Shown: in pieces, positions 8,133-16,530 of the stretch
Layout of the letters: every line of letters begins with the position of its first letter
Position numbering within the stretch: position 1 is the stretch's first letter
NCBI GenBank assembly: GCA_013816485.1
Contig: JACDEI010000052.1
Span: forward strand, 1-34,048
DNA: 34,048 bases
Direction of reading: 5' to 3'
Origin: Planctomycetota bacterium
Lineage (GTDB): Bacteria; Planctomycetota; UBA11346
Notes under the pieces: generated by a model
The model's database searches: none
What the model was told of the DNA's origin: nothing
The model's input: the letters and a program-made list of their open reading frames with translations, nothing else
Made by a program: the position numbers and the translations under genes

Positions 8133-11100
8133 ATGCGGCGCCTGCGCGACTCGTACCTGGATGATCCGCGCGTGGTGGCTGCTGCCGAGGCGCTCGCCGC
8201 CGGCACGCCGCTGACCATTGGCGCGTGCCATGGCGGCCTGATCCCGGTGCTGCTCGCGGCGCTGCATGAGTTGGTCGCACAACGCGGTTTCGCACGTCCC
8301 CTGATTGTCACCAATGATCCGTCGTCGCTGGTCGATGACCTGGAGGAGCTCGGGGTCGTCGCGGCGGCGTTGCCGGAGCTGGAGCGTTTCGAGGAAGATG
8401 CGGAGGTCAGTGATCGCAGCGGGCACAACCGCCGCCTCGCCGCGCTCGAGGCCTTCAACGCTGGCGCATGGCTGATCGCCAATCCGGTCGCCGTCGAACA
8501 ACCAGTGCCCGACATCGCTGCGCTCGCAGCGGCGAGCCTGGTGCTCAAGCCCGGCAGCACGTGTGATCTCGGCCAACTGGTCGAACGCCTGGTGAATGCC
8601 GGTTACCGCGTGACGCCGGTGGTCGAAGGTCGCGGCGAGGTCGCGGTGCGTGGCGGCATCCTCGACGTGTATCCGTGGATCGGCCAACATCCGCTCAGAA
8701 TAGAATTCTTCGGTGATCAGGTCGACGGCATCCGCCGCTTCGACGAGTTCACCCAGGAATCCATCGCCAAGGCTGACGAGGCGGTGCTCGCCAGCGCCAG
8801 CGGTGGTCTGGCGACGCGTGATCTGTGGTCGCAGCTGCCGGCGGGTCCGGTGATTGTGCTCGGCGATTTGCCGCTGCGTGGGCGGCTGAAAAAAGATCAT
8901 GGCCGGGCGGAACTGCGCTTTGCGCGTCAGCTCGAAGCCGACGCCATCGATGGCGCGTCGATCGGGATCGATCGGCTCAAAGGTGATCTGCGTCGTGGGC
9001 TGGTCGAACTCAGCAGTATCGTACGGGAATTGCGTCCGGAGTCCGGAGTCCGGAGTCCGGAGCCCACACGTACGCGAGCGAGTGCTGATCCCGCCGACAA
9101 GACTCCGGACCCCGGACCCCGGACCCCGGGCCCATCCGTCATCGTCCTCGCGCGCAACGACGAATCCGTGCGCGAGATGTCCGCGCATTGCGGCGACGCA
9201 GGCATCACCGTCGATTGTCGCGTCGGACGGCTCTCTGCCGGCTTCCGCGATCTCGAACGCGGGCTGGTGGTCGTCCACGACTACGAACTTGCTGAACGCG
9301 CGCCGGTGCGTCGTCGCGCGACCAAGATCGCTGGTGGTACGCCGCTGTCGTCGCTGACCGATCTCAAACGTGGCGACTACGTCGTCCACCTGCGCCACGG
9401 TATCGGCCGCTTCAAGGGCATGGCGACGCTGGAAAAGCGCGGCTTCCTCGAGGATTTCCTGCTCCTGGAGTTCGCTGAGGAATCCAAGCTCTACGTCCCG
9501 GTCGAAGCCATCGATCTGGTACAGAAGTACGTCGGTGCCACTGGCCGCGATCCCGAGCTGTCGAAAATCGGTGGCGTGGCGTGGGCGAAAAAACGTGCGC
9601 GGGCGGAAAAAGCCATCCAGGACATGTCGGCGGAACTGCTGCGCGCTCAAGCCCAGCGCATTGCTGCGGGTGGCGTCGTTTGCACGTCGGACACGGCCGA
9701 GGTGCGTCAGTTCGAAGCCGCGTTCCCGTTCGAAGAAACCGAGGACCAGCTCGCCGCCGTGCGCGAGCTGAAGGTCGACATGGAACGCCCGGTGGCGATG
9801 GACCGCCTGCTGTGCGGCGACGTGGGCTTCGGTAAAACCGAAGTCGCCATGCGCGCGGCGTTCAAAGCCTGCGCCAGCGGTTATCAGGTTGCCGTGCTGG
9901 TGCCGACCACGTTGCTGGCGGAGCAGCACATCGAAACCTTCACCGAACGTTTCGCCGCCTTCCCCTATGCCGTCGCCGGCATGAATCGTTTCCACAGCAA
10001 CGAGGACAAACGCAGAGTGCTCGCGGGCGTCGCCGCCGGCGACGTGCGCGTGTTGATCGGTACCCATGCGATCCTCACCGACAAACTCCAGTTCACTAAT
10101 CTTGGCCTACTGATCGTCGATGAGGAGCATCGCTTTGGGGTGAAGCAGAAGGAGAAGCTGCGGGCGCTCATGCGCACGTCCGGAGTCCGGGGTCCGGAGT
10201 CCGGAGTCGAAGACCTCAGCACCACGCCGACCCCGGACCCCGGACCCCGGACCCCGGACGGGGCAAAGCCCCCCGACGTCCTAACCCTCAGCGCCACGCC
10301 GATCCCACGTACGCTCCACTTCTCACTGCTCGGTTTACGCGACATCAGCGTCCTCGCCGAAGCGCCCGCTGATCGCATGGCGGTGGAAACGCGCGTCGCA
10401 CCGTGGGATGACCAGATGGTCAAACATGCCGTCGATCGCGAACGCGAACGGCAGGGCCAGATGTTCATCGTTACCCACCGCATCCAGGACTTGGATCCGT
10501 TGGCGTACAAATTGGTGAAGCTCTCACCGGGACTCAAGCTCGACACCATCCATGGTCAGATGGATGAGGACCGCATTGCGCGGGTGATGGACGCGTTCCG
10601 TAAAAAGGAACTCGATTGCCTGGTGTCCACCTCGATCATCGAGTCGGGCATCGACATCCCCAATGCCAACACGCTGTTCGTGAATAATGCTCACCACTTC
10701 GGCTTGGCCGAGCTGCATCAGATCCGCGGACGCATTGGTCGCTTCACGCGCCAAGCCTATGCCTATTTCCTGACCCCGCCCGGACGTGAATTGACCGAGG
10801 AGGCCCGTGCGCGCCTCAACGCCATCCAAGAATACGCCGAACTCGGCGCCGGCTTCAAACTCGCCATGCGCGACCTGGAACTGCGCGGTGCCGGCAATCT
10901 GCTCGGCGGCGAACAGTCCGGCAGCATCGACGCGATCGGTTACGAGCTCTATACCAAGCTCCTTGGCGAGACCGTGGCGCGGTTGAAGAAGACGGCCGAG
11001 TCCGATGTCCGGAGTCCGGAGTCCGAAGTCCCGATGAAGACCACCTCCGGCAAGGACCCCGGACCCCGGACTCCGGACTCCGGACTCACAGGTGATTTGC

Positions 11101-11537
11101 AATTCGGCCTGCCGGTCGACGCCTACATCCCGGACACGTGGCTGGAGAACCCCGCGCTCAAGTTCGAGCTGCACAAACAGCTCGATTCCTGCCGCAAGCT
11201 CAGCGATCTCGCCGCCATCGCCCATTCGGCGCGCGATCGTTTCGGTGCGTTGGTCGAACCGGTCGCGCGCTTGTTCCAGGTACGCGCCATCCGTCTACGG
11301 AGCCGCGAACTGTCAGTGAATCGCATCGACGTGCAGGAACGCCAAGTGCGCGTGCACCTGGGTGGTGCCCTGCCGAAAGAACTGATGGCAGTGAAACTGC
11401 CGGAGTTGGTGCACGTCCAGCTCGACGGAACGGTGGTGGTGTTGTTCGTGAAGACCGCACTCGATCAGGACAGTGGGCTTAGCTTCCTCTGCCGTCTGTT
11501 GGGGCTTGATCTGGGGTTCCTCGGCCGCGGATTTTGA
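8133..11537 (+). CDS. mfd: Transcription-repair coupling factor Mfd with three repeat-derived insertions
   Basis: About 1134 residues. Mfd displaces stalled RNA polymerase and recruits UvrA to damaged template. An N-terminal UvrB-like region is followed by the CarD/RID polymerase-binding domain (LKRGDYVVHLRHGIGRFKG, near residue 407), translocase motifs GDVGFGKTE (near 562), DEEHRFGV (near 662) and LTLSATPIPRT (near 717), the helicase C lobe with GRIGR, and a TRCF C-terminal domain. Three insertions rich in SGVRSPE and TPDPGPRTP lie near residues 301-333, 682-709 and 956-985. All keep the frame and are made of the heptamer inverted repeat. The ATG at 8133 is the best start I see, but it has no clear ribosome binding site. 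The frame is open back to 7998, through the operator region. Confidence 0.93.
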   Translation: MRRLRDSYLDDPRVVAAAEALAAGTPLTIGACHGGLIPVLLAALHELVAQRGFARPLIVTNDPSSLVDDLEELGVVAAALPELERFEEDAEVSDRSGHNRRLAALEAFNAGAWLIANPVAVEQPVPDIAALAAASLVLKPGSTCDLGQLVERLVNAGYRVTPVVEGRGEVAVRGGILDVYPWIGQHPLRIEFFGDQVDGIRRFDEFTQESIAKADEAVLASASGGLATRDLWSQLPAGPVIVLGDLPLRGRLKKDHGRAELRFARQLEADAIDGASIGIDRLKGDLRRGLVELSSIVRELRPESGVRSPEPTRTRASADPADKTPDPGPRTPGPSVIVLARNDESVREMSAHCGDAGITVDCRVGRLSAGFRDLERGLVVVHDYELAERAPVRRRATKIAGGTPLSSLTDLKRGDYVVHLRHGIGRFKGMATLEKRGFLEDFLLLEFAEESKLYVPVEAIDLVQKYVGATGRDPELSKIGGVAWAKKRARAEKAIQDMSAELLRAQAQRIAAGGVVCTSDTAEVRQFEAAFPFEETEDQLAAVRELKVDMERPVAMDRLLCGDVGFGKTEVAMRAAFKACASGYQVAVLVPTTLLAEQHIETFTERFAAFPYAVAGMNRFHSNEDKRRVLAGVAAGDVRVLIGTHAILTDKLQFTNLGLLIVDEEHRFGVKQKEKLRALMRTSGVRGPESGVEDLSTTPTPDPGPRTPDGAKPPDVLTLSATPIPRTLHFSLLGLRDISVLAEAPADRMAVETRVAPWDDQMVKHAVDRERERQGQMFIVTHRIQDLDPLAYKLVKLSPGLKLDTIHGQMDEDRIARVMDAFRKKELDCLVSTSIIESGIDIPNANTLFVNNAHHFGLAELHQIRGRIGRFTRQAYAYFLTPPGRELTEEARARLNAIQEYAELGAGFKLAMRDLELRGAGNLLGGEQSGSIDAIGYELYTKLLGETVARLKKTAESDVRSPESEVPMKTTSGKDPGPRTPDSGLTGDLQFGLPVDAYIPDTWLENPALKFELHKQLDSCRKLSDLAAIAHSARDRFGALVEPVARLFQVRAIRLRSRELSVNRIDVQERQVRVHLGGALPKELMAVKLPELVHVQLDGTVVVLFVKTALDQDSGLSFLCRLLGLDLGFLGRGF
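9034..9131. repeat. Heptamer inverted repeat, copy A (inside mfd)
   Basis: The left arm has four tandem GTCCGGA units at 9034-9061. The right arm has TCCGGAC, two CCCGGAC and CCCGGGC at 9104-9131. The arms are reverse complements apart from purine/pyrimidine wobble at one heptamer position, and they could form a stem of about 28 bp around a 42-base loop. The arms read in frame as Pro/Ser/Gly/Arg-rich peptide within Mfd. Confidence 0.9.
10178..10272. repeat. Heptamer inverted repeat, copy B (inside mfd), with adjoining small hairpin
   Basis: The left arm is GTCCGGA, GTCCGGG, GTCCGGA, GTCCGGA at 10178-10205. The right arm is four CCCGGAC at 10232-10259, with a loop of only 26 bases. A second hairpin, GGGGC-AAA-GCCCC, follows directly at 10260-10272. 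The insertion sits between the Mfd Walker B motif and the SATPIPRT motif, in what is normally a short loop. Confidence 0.9.
11000..11085. repeat. Heptamer inverted repeat, copy C (inside mfd), partly decayed
   Basis: The left arm is GTCCGAT, two GTCCGGA, GTCCGAA and GTCCCGA at 11000-11034. The right arm is two CCCGGAC and two TCCGGAC at 11058-11085. The left arm has more substitutions than in copies A and B, which suggests an older copy. It lies in a linker before the C-terminal TRCF domain, a variable site in Mfd. Confidence 0.88.
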
Positions 11538-11574
11538 AACGGCGCATCACGACGTCCGTGGTGATGGTGCGGGT

Positions 11575-11706
11575 CCAGGGGCGGCAGAGCCCCTGGCAGG
11601 CGTAGCGGACAGAGTCCGCGAACAACAATCCCCCGAGCGTGCCTGCGCGCGCGAGCGGGGACCGGGCGTGGTTGCGCGTAGCGCGACATCCCGCCATCGG
11701 CGGGAT
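11575..11706. terminator. Cluster of hairpins between convergent mfd and the sigma/FecR gene
   Basis: Three hairpins lie in the 263-base gap: CCAGGGG/CCCCTGG (11575-11596), GCGGAC-AGA-GTCCGC (11605-11619) and ATCCCGCC-ATC-GGCGGGAT (11688-11706). None is followed by a clear T-run. Their position between two converging genes suggests transcription termination in both directions, but they could also be repeat-derived. No gene is visible in 11538-11800. Confidence 0.4.
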
Positions 11707-11800
11707 CGCATCAGCGTGATCCCACGACCGATCGCCGGCCCATAGCGATGGACGCGCTCACCAAGGCGAACCCCACGCTGAGGCGCGGGCCCGAGCGGCC

Positions 11801-14665
11801 TCACGGCTTGAATGGACTCAGATGCGCCCCAGGAATCGGCCGCTCCATCATCCCATTCGGCAGTTTCCAACCACACGCGCCGTAGTCATCGCCTTCGTGC
11901 TCTTTGTAGCGCAGTTCGATGTAGTACTTCTGCCCGGCGACCAGTGGGATGGCCTTCGATTTCTGTGAGCCCTCCTTGTTCCAGTCACGGGCGCCGGTGG
12001 CGTGGTCATTGTAGGCGATGCGTTGTGCCTGCGCTGGATCATCGCTGGTCGACAGCAGCAGTTCACCTTCGTCATCAGCGGTCATCCAGAACACGTATTC
12101 ACCGGTGATCGGTGGGTGGACGTAGCCGCGGATGCGGCAGTAGTACTTGTCGCCCCAGTCGATCTGGGAAGCGAACTCCTTGGGCTCGGTTTTCATCTGC
12201 GGTGGCTGGCTAGTCTTGGGGTGGTCCTTCCCCTCGTTCAGCTTCTGGCCGTCGATGCCGGTCCAGCGTTCCAACAGGATGGTGCCGCTGCCGAATGACG
12301 GCACGACGCTGAGTGTGAGTGGCAGCGATTCGCTGCTGCCGCCGCTAAAATTGAGCGCGCGGGCGATGATGCGATGTTCACCGGGTTCGACCTTGGGAAT
12401 GGTGGCGAGGTACGGTTCCTTGTCCGCTTCGCCGAGCAGCTTGGCGCCCGAGTAGAACTGCACGAGCTTGACCTTGCCGATTACCTCGGCGCGGATGGTC
12501 ACCTGTTCGCCGGCATAGAACGAGGCGCCATCCACCGGACCGGTGATCGCCACCGCCGACGGCAGCACCAGTTGGTCGCCACCTGGCGCTTCAAGCGCAA
12601 TGCCGGTGACCCGTGCGGTGCCCTGGCCAGCGAGCGAGACCTCGATGCGGCCGTTGCTGGCGCGGATCGGCAAGGGGCCGAGCAGGGCCCAGGTGTCGCG
12701 TTTGAGCAGCGCTCCAGCAAGCGCGATCGGCTGGTCGTTGATGGTCATGCCCATGCGTTCGACATCCAGGCTCGTGGTGTTCGCCAGCCACACGGTCAGC
12801 GTGTAGCTGCCGTTCGGCAGGACCTGGGTGAACTGCACCGGGCCGCCAGAGGCGATCAGGCCGGTGTCGAGCATGGTCTTGCGGTCGAAGTCGAGTCCGC
12901 TGCCGGAGAACATCGCCTGGGGTGCGATGCTGGTGCCGGGTCGCAACGAAAATCCCGCGCTCAAGGCTTCACGGTGCGAGAGCCAGCGTCGGCGGTCGAT
13001 GGTGACCGTGGTACCGCCCAGGTTAATGCCGCGGACGAAACTCGCGGCCAGCACCAGGCGCGGCGCGGCGCCGGCAAGGATCTCCACCCGCTGCTCCGGT
13101 GACACCTGCATGGTGCCGCTGCCATCGGCACCCACCACGGTGACGCTGCCGCCCTGGGCGTGCACCAGGGTGCGATCACTTTCACAGGCGATGGTGCCGC
13201 GACCGATGCCGAAGGTCACCCGGCCATGGGCGGTACGCACCTCGATCCCTGGTTTGGTGCTGACTAGGACCGTGAGCGTGCCCTTGCCGAGCAACACCTG
13301 TCCGGTGCGGTCGGGCAGCGCATCGAAGGACATTACCTGGGTGGCATTACCCAGCACCACGCGCGCAGAGCCGGCGAGTTCGACGCTGGTTTCACCACGG
13401 GGATTGTCGAGGCCCTGGCCAGCGGCGATGTGGTCACCGATCTTAGCTGCGGTACCGTTGGTGAATTGTGCGCCGCCGCCGGTCGCCAGCACCGCCGCCA
13501 CCTGGACACCGCTGGGACGTTCGCCGTCGATCGGCACCGGTCGCCCACCGCTGCTGCTCCAGAGCGCGATCACCGCAATCAGAACCACGGCGGCGATGGC
13601 GCCACCGATGATCAGCCTCTTCTGATTGCCCCGTCGCCGTGGGCGTTCGCGGTGAAGCAGGCTATCGTTGCTGCTGCCCGGTCGGCGCGGACCGCTGCTG
13701 CCCTGGCGACCGGGACCACCACCCGGCCGTGCGGCTGCGCGGGTCGCAGCGGTGGCGCCAGCGGAACTGGGCGCACCGGTCTGACGATCGGCCACCCGGT
13801 CGTTGGCCATGCGCAGTTCGGTACCGCTGCCCACCGGCACTCGCGGTGGGGCCATCACTTGCAGCAGGCTGCTCTCGTTGCGGCGCTTGTGTTCGATCTT
13901 CACCAGGGTGGTGGCCAGACTGCGTGCCTGCTCGCTGGTGTAGGCACCGAAGACCGCATACAGCATCAGGTCGATGCGTGCCTGGCGGGTGAACGCGGCG
14001 GCGCGTCCCAGGTCCTTCATCAGGGTGGTGCCCAGGTTGTGCCGGCTGTTGGCGTCGAGTGTCTCCGCCAGGCATTGATCGATGGCGATGGCGAGGTGTG
14101 GGTCATCCGGTGGCCGACGATCGGCTTCGGTCGAACGCCAATGCAGCGCGGCACGTGCGGTGAACAGCCGTTTGGCGATCTCGCCATCATGCTGGCCCAG
14201 TTCCCCTGCGAGCTCGCTGAGCGTCGCGCCGTCGCTGTAACGCCGGCTGATCAGCACCTGAGCGCTCTCGTCCAGGGCGGCGTAACGCTGGTTGAGCAGC
14301 GACGCACCGTCGTTGGTGGGCGACACCAGTGCTTCCAGGCCTTCGCTGCCGTCCTGGGCGATCAGGTGGCGCAGACCGTCGCGCGCGGCGATCGCACTGT
14401 CGCGTTCCTCTTCAAGCTGTTGCCGCAGCACGCCCATGGCACGTTGCCGCACCCAGGTGATGGCCTGCGAGTTCGGCGGACAGGCGTGCAGTTCTTTGCG
14501 CACCTGGATCCAGGTGGCGGTATGCGCGTCGTCCACCATGGTCGGCGAGGTGGCATAGGTGGCGATGAATGCGCGCAGATCGCGGGCCATGGCCTCGATC
14601 AGCGCGGTCAGGGTGTCGACCTGACCGCTCTTGGCCTTGGTGATGAGGGAGGCGAGATCCGACAT
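11801..14665 (-). CDS. Sigma-like / FecR / PA14 transmembrane fusion protein
   Basis: A 954-residue protein started at the ATG at 14665 (MSDLASLITKAKSG). Residues 1-180 resemble an ECF sigma factor: a region-2-like helix set (VDDAHTATWIQVRKEL, 44-59) and a region-4-like helix-turn-helix (ATLSELAGELGQHDGEIAKRL, around 147-167). Residues about 280-345 are a Gly/Pro/Arg/Ser linker. One transmembrane helix (about 351-369) separates this from an exported part: a FecR-like domain (about 385-540), a sugar-binding-like beta-sandwich (about 560-700), an Ig-like domain and a C-terminal PA14 domain (about 795-954). The layout suggests envelope sensing joined to a cytoplasmic DNA- or polymerase-binding module. 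Whether the sigma-like part is active is not known. Confidence 0.8.
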   Translation of the reverse strand: MSDLASLITKAKSGQVDTLTALIEAMARDLRAFIATYATSPTMVDDAHTATWIQVRKELHACPPNSQAITWVRQRAMGVLRQQLEEERDSAIAARDGLRHLIAQDGSEGLEALVSPTNDGASLLNQRYAALDESAQVLISRRYSDGATLSELAGELGQHDGEIAKRLFTARAALHWRSTEADRRPPDDPHLAIAIDQCLAETLDANSRHNLGTTLMKDLGRAAAFTRQARIDLMLYAVFGAYTSEQARSLATTLVKIEHKRRNESSLLQVMAPPRVPVGSGTELRMANDRVADRQTGAPSSAGATAATRAAARPGGGPGRQGSSGPRRPGSSNDSLLHRERPRRRGNQKRLIIGGAIAAVVLIAVIALWSSSGGRPVPIDGERPSGVQVAAVLATGGGAQFTNGTAAKIGDHIAAGQGLDNPRGETSVELAGSARVVLGNATQVMSFDALPDRTGQVLLGKGTLTVLVSTKPGIEVRTAHGRVTFGIGRGTIACESDRTLVHAQGGSVTVVGADGSGTMQVSPEQRVEILAGAAPRLVLAASFVRGINLGGTTVTIDRRRWLSHREALSAGFSLRPGTSIAPQAMFSGSGLDFDRKTMLDTGLIASGGPVQFTQVLPNGSYTLTVWLANTTSLDVERMGMTINDQPIALAGALLKRDTWALLGPLPIRASNGRIEVSLAGQGTARVTGIALEAPGGDQLVLPSAVAITGPVDGASFYAGEQVTIRAEVIGKVKLVQFYSGAKLLGEADKEPYLATIPKVEPGEHRIIARALNFSGGSSESLPLTLSVVPSFGSGTILLERWTGIDGQKLNEGKDHPKTSQPPQMKTEPKEFASQIDWGDKYYCRIRGYVHPPITGEYVFWMTADDEGELLLSTSDDPAQAQRIAYNDHATGARDWNKEGSQKSKAIPLVAGQKYYIELRYKEHEGDDYGACGWKLPNGMMERPIPGAHLSPFKP

Positions 14666-14839
14666 GGTGATTCCGTGGTGCAACGACCTCCCGCTCGCAT
14701 GTGCGCGCGCGGGACCAGACAACGGTGGAGGTTAGCAAGGGCCGCCCGCTTCGGCCACGGTCAACCCGCGGGGTGCGCTGGGCAGTGGGAGGCTCACTGC
14801 GTTCGCGCTGCGCGGTGTGCGGTGCGGTCGCTCGTTTCG

Positions 14840-14918
14840 GTCCGATGTCCGATGTCCGATGTCCGATGTCTTGAGGTCGCGAGTGACATCGGACATCGGA
14901 CATCGGACATCATCGGAC
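14840..14918. repeat. Heptamer inverted repeat, copy D (GTCCGAT variant), intergenic
   Basis: The left arm is four tandem GTCCGAT at 14840-14867 plus GTC. The right arm is three ATCGGAC, then ATC, then a fourth ATCGGAC, at 14888-14918. This is the same architecture as the other copies, with the seventh base changed coherently in all units of both arms. It lies just after the stop of the DUF2231-PSCyt1 gene (14923 on the minus strand) and before the sigma/FecR gene, where it could act as a terminator. Confidence 0.85.
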
Positions 14919-14922
14919 ATCC

Positions 14923-15804
14923 CTACGGCTTTGCCGGCCACTCCGCTCCGGTGTCGATCCATTTGGCGATCAGGGCGATCTCGCGTTCGCTCAGTGGCGG
15001 TTTCTTCTTCGGCATGCGCGGGTCGTCGCCCTCGCCACGGATGCGGATCATGGTCAGGCTCTTGGCGCTATCGCCGGGGATGATCGACGGGCCGCCTTCG
15101 CCACCTTTGAGCTGGGCCTCTCGGCTGTCCATGCGCAACTCGCCCTTCTGTTCCTTGGCGTCATGGCATTCGTAGCAGACGCGTTTGAAGATCGGGTCGA
15201 TGTCGCGCCAGAAATCGATCTTATCGGGAATGTCGGCGTGCGCGGGATCCAGGGGGCCGTTCTGTTTGGCACCGAACAGGTCCTGCCAGATTTCCCAGGG
15301 CATGATCCGCAGGTGGTTCTCGCCATGCACCAACGCCCCACCGTAGTGGCCGGTCAGGCTCACCAGCACGGCACCGGGCAGCACCAGCGCACGGTAGATG
15401 CGGGTGAGGCCGATGGTGTCGCCGAGTTGACGGCGCAGGGCGACGACGGCCACCGCACACGCGACCAGCGTGGTGGCGATGCCAAGCCACTTGTGCAGCC
15501 ACACCAGTTTGGCGTAGTCGCTCTCACCATCATCGCCGCCCAGCATCAATCCCTGGATCATCGCCACGATCGAACTCAGCGCCGTGACCACCGCGATCAG
15601 CGCCACGGTCTGATCCATCGAGCCGGCCGTGCGTCGCCAGCGCAGGACCTCGATCAACGCCAGCAGCATCAGCAGGGCGACCGGGAAGTGCACCATCACC
15701 ACGTGGGCACGACCGAAGAGCGCGACCATCGATGGCCCGTCGCCGGCCATCAGCGTGGCCGGGATCACGAGCAGCAGGAGGAACGGCAAGAGCAGTCGCG
15801 GCAT
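14923..15804 (-). CDS. DUF2231-like membrane protein fused to a planctomycete cytochrome c (PSCyt1) domain
   Basis: A 293-residue protein. A signal or first helix is followed by about four transmembrane segments within residues 30-155, resembling the DUF2231 domain (GRAHVVMVHFPVALLMLLALIE). A periplasmic PSCyt1-like domain follows, with a c-type heme site CYECH at residues 210-214 and a candidate distal methionine at 264 (MPKKKPPLSEREI). The gene probably encodes a membrane-anchored electron carrier. No ribosome binding site is obvious before the ATG at 15804. The next gene downstream is separated by repeat copy D and need not be co-transcribed. Confidence 0.82.
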   Translation of the reverse strand: MPRLLLPFLLLLVIPATLMAGDGPSMVALFGRAHVVMVHFPVALLMLLALIEVLRWRRTAGSMDQTVALIAVVTALSSIVAMIQGLMLGGDDGESDYAKLVWLHKWLGIATTLVACAVAVVALRRQLGDTIGLTRIYRALVLPGAVLVSLTGHYGGALVHGENHLRIMPWEIWQDLFGAKQNGPLDPAHADIPDKIDFWRDIDPIFKRVCYECHDAKEQKGELRMDSREAQLKGGEGGPSIIPGDSAKSLTMIRIRGEGDDPRMPKKKPPLSEREIALIAKWIDTGAEWPAKP

Positions 15805-16013
15805 GGAGGTTCACCCGAGGGACGTTGAAGGTACCGGCACCGCAGCGGCACCGTTGAGCGATGATGGCGCGGACCTTAGCGCACCCGGACGATGGCGCGA
15901 GCCGTCAGATTCTCGCACCGGGGCGGGATGCCGGCGGCGTCCGTCACAGCCGTAACGATCCGGGAGGTCGGCTCCTGTTTGGTTTGTGGCGTCCGTCGTC
16001 AGGATGCCCGCCC

Positions 16014-16502
16014 ATGGCCGTCATGTCCCCGTCCACGGCGCCCTTTCTCACGCATGCCGCGACCGTGCAGCGCTGTCGCATCCTGTGCGACAGCTTCGCC
16101 CGGCTGCTCGGGCGTCCGCTGCTGCCTGGCCTGGCGGCTGACGACCGGGTGCTGGCTCAGCAGCTCTACGACGCCCAGATGGTGATCGTCTCGCACGGCA
16201 CTGAACCCGATCCGGTGTTCTGGTTCGCCAACCGCACGGCGCAACGGTTGTGGGAGGTGGAGTGGTCGGAGTTCATCCGCATGCCGTCACGCAGATCGGC
16301 TGAGCCGGAGGAACATGGCGAGCGTGAAAAATTGCTGCGCCGCGCCCAGGAGCACGGCTACATCGACGATTACCGCGGCGTACGCATCAGTGCGAGCGGT
16401 CGGCGCTTCCGCATCGAAAACGTGGTACTGTGGAATCTGAGCGACGACAGCGGCGTGCACGTGGGGCAGGCGGCGACGTTCGCACGGTGGACCTTCCTGT
16501 GA
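16014..16502 (+). CDS. MEKHL (PAS-like) domain protein
   Basis: A 162-residue soluble protein. It matches the MEKHL domain: FARLLGRPLL near the start, then VIVSHGTEPDPVFWFANRTA and the strongly conserved EEHGEREKLLRRA and YIDDYRGVRISASGRRF segments. MEKHL is a PAS-related fold of unknown ligand. The ATG at 16014 has AGGA nine bases upstream; the ATG at 16023 is an alternative. The gene is followed after 28 bases by the permease gene on the same strand, which may be co-transcribed. No output domain is fused, so its role is not clear. Confidence 0.8.
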   Translation: MAVMSPSTAPFLTHAATVQRCRILCDSFARLLGRPLLPGLAADDRVLAQQLYDAQMVIVSHGTEPDPVFWFANRTAQRLWEVEWSEFIRMPSRRSAEPEEHGEREKLLRRAQEHGYIDDYRGVRISASGRRFRIENVVLWNLSDDSGVHVGQAATFARWTFL

Positions 16503-16530
16503 TGGTGCTCATCACCATCCGGACGACGGC

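Noticed and set aside
9034..9131. The heptamer arrays as CRISPR repeats
   Set aside because: Units are 7 bases, tandem without spacers, and paired in inverted orientation; no cas genes are present.
8133..11537. The insertions in mfd as frameshift or assembly errors
   Set aside because: All three are flanked by intact, in-frame Mfd motifs and are built from the same complementary heptamer arms seen elsewhere, so they are real insertions rather than errors.
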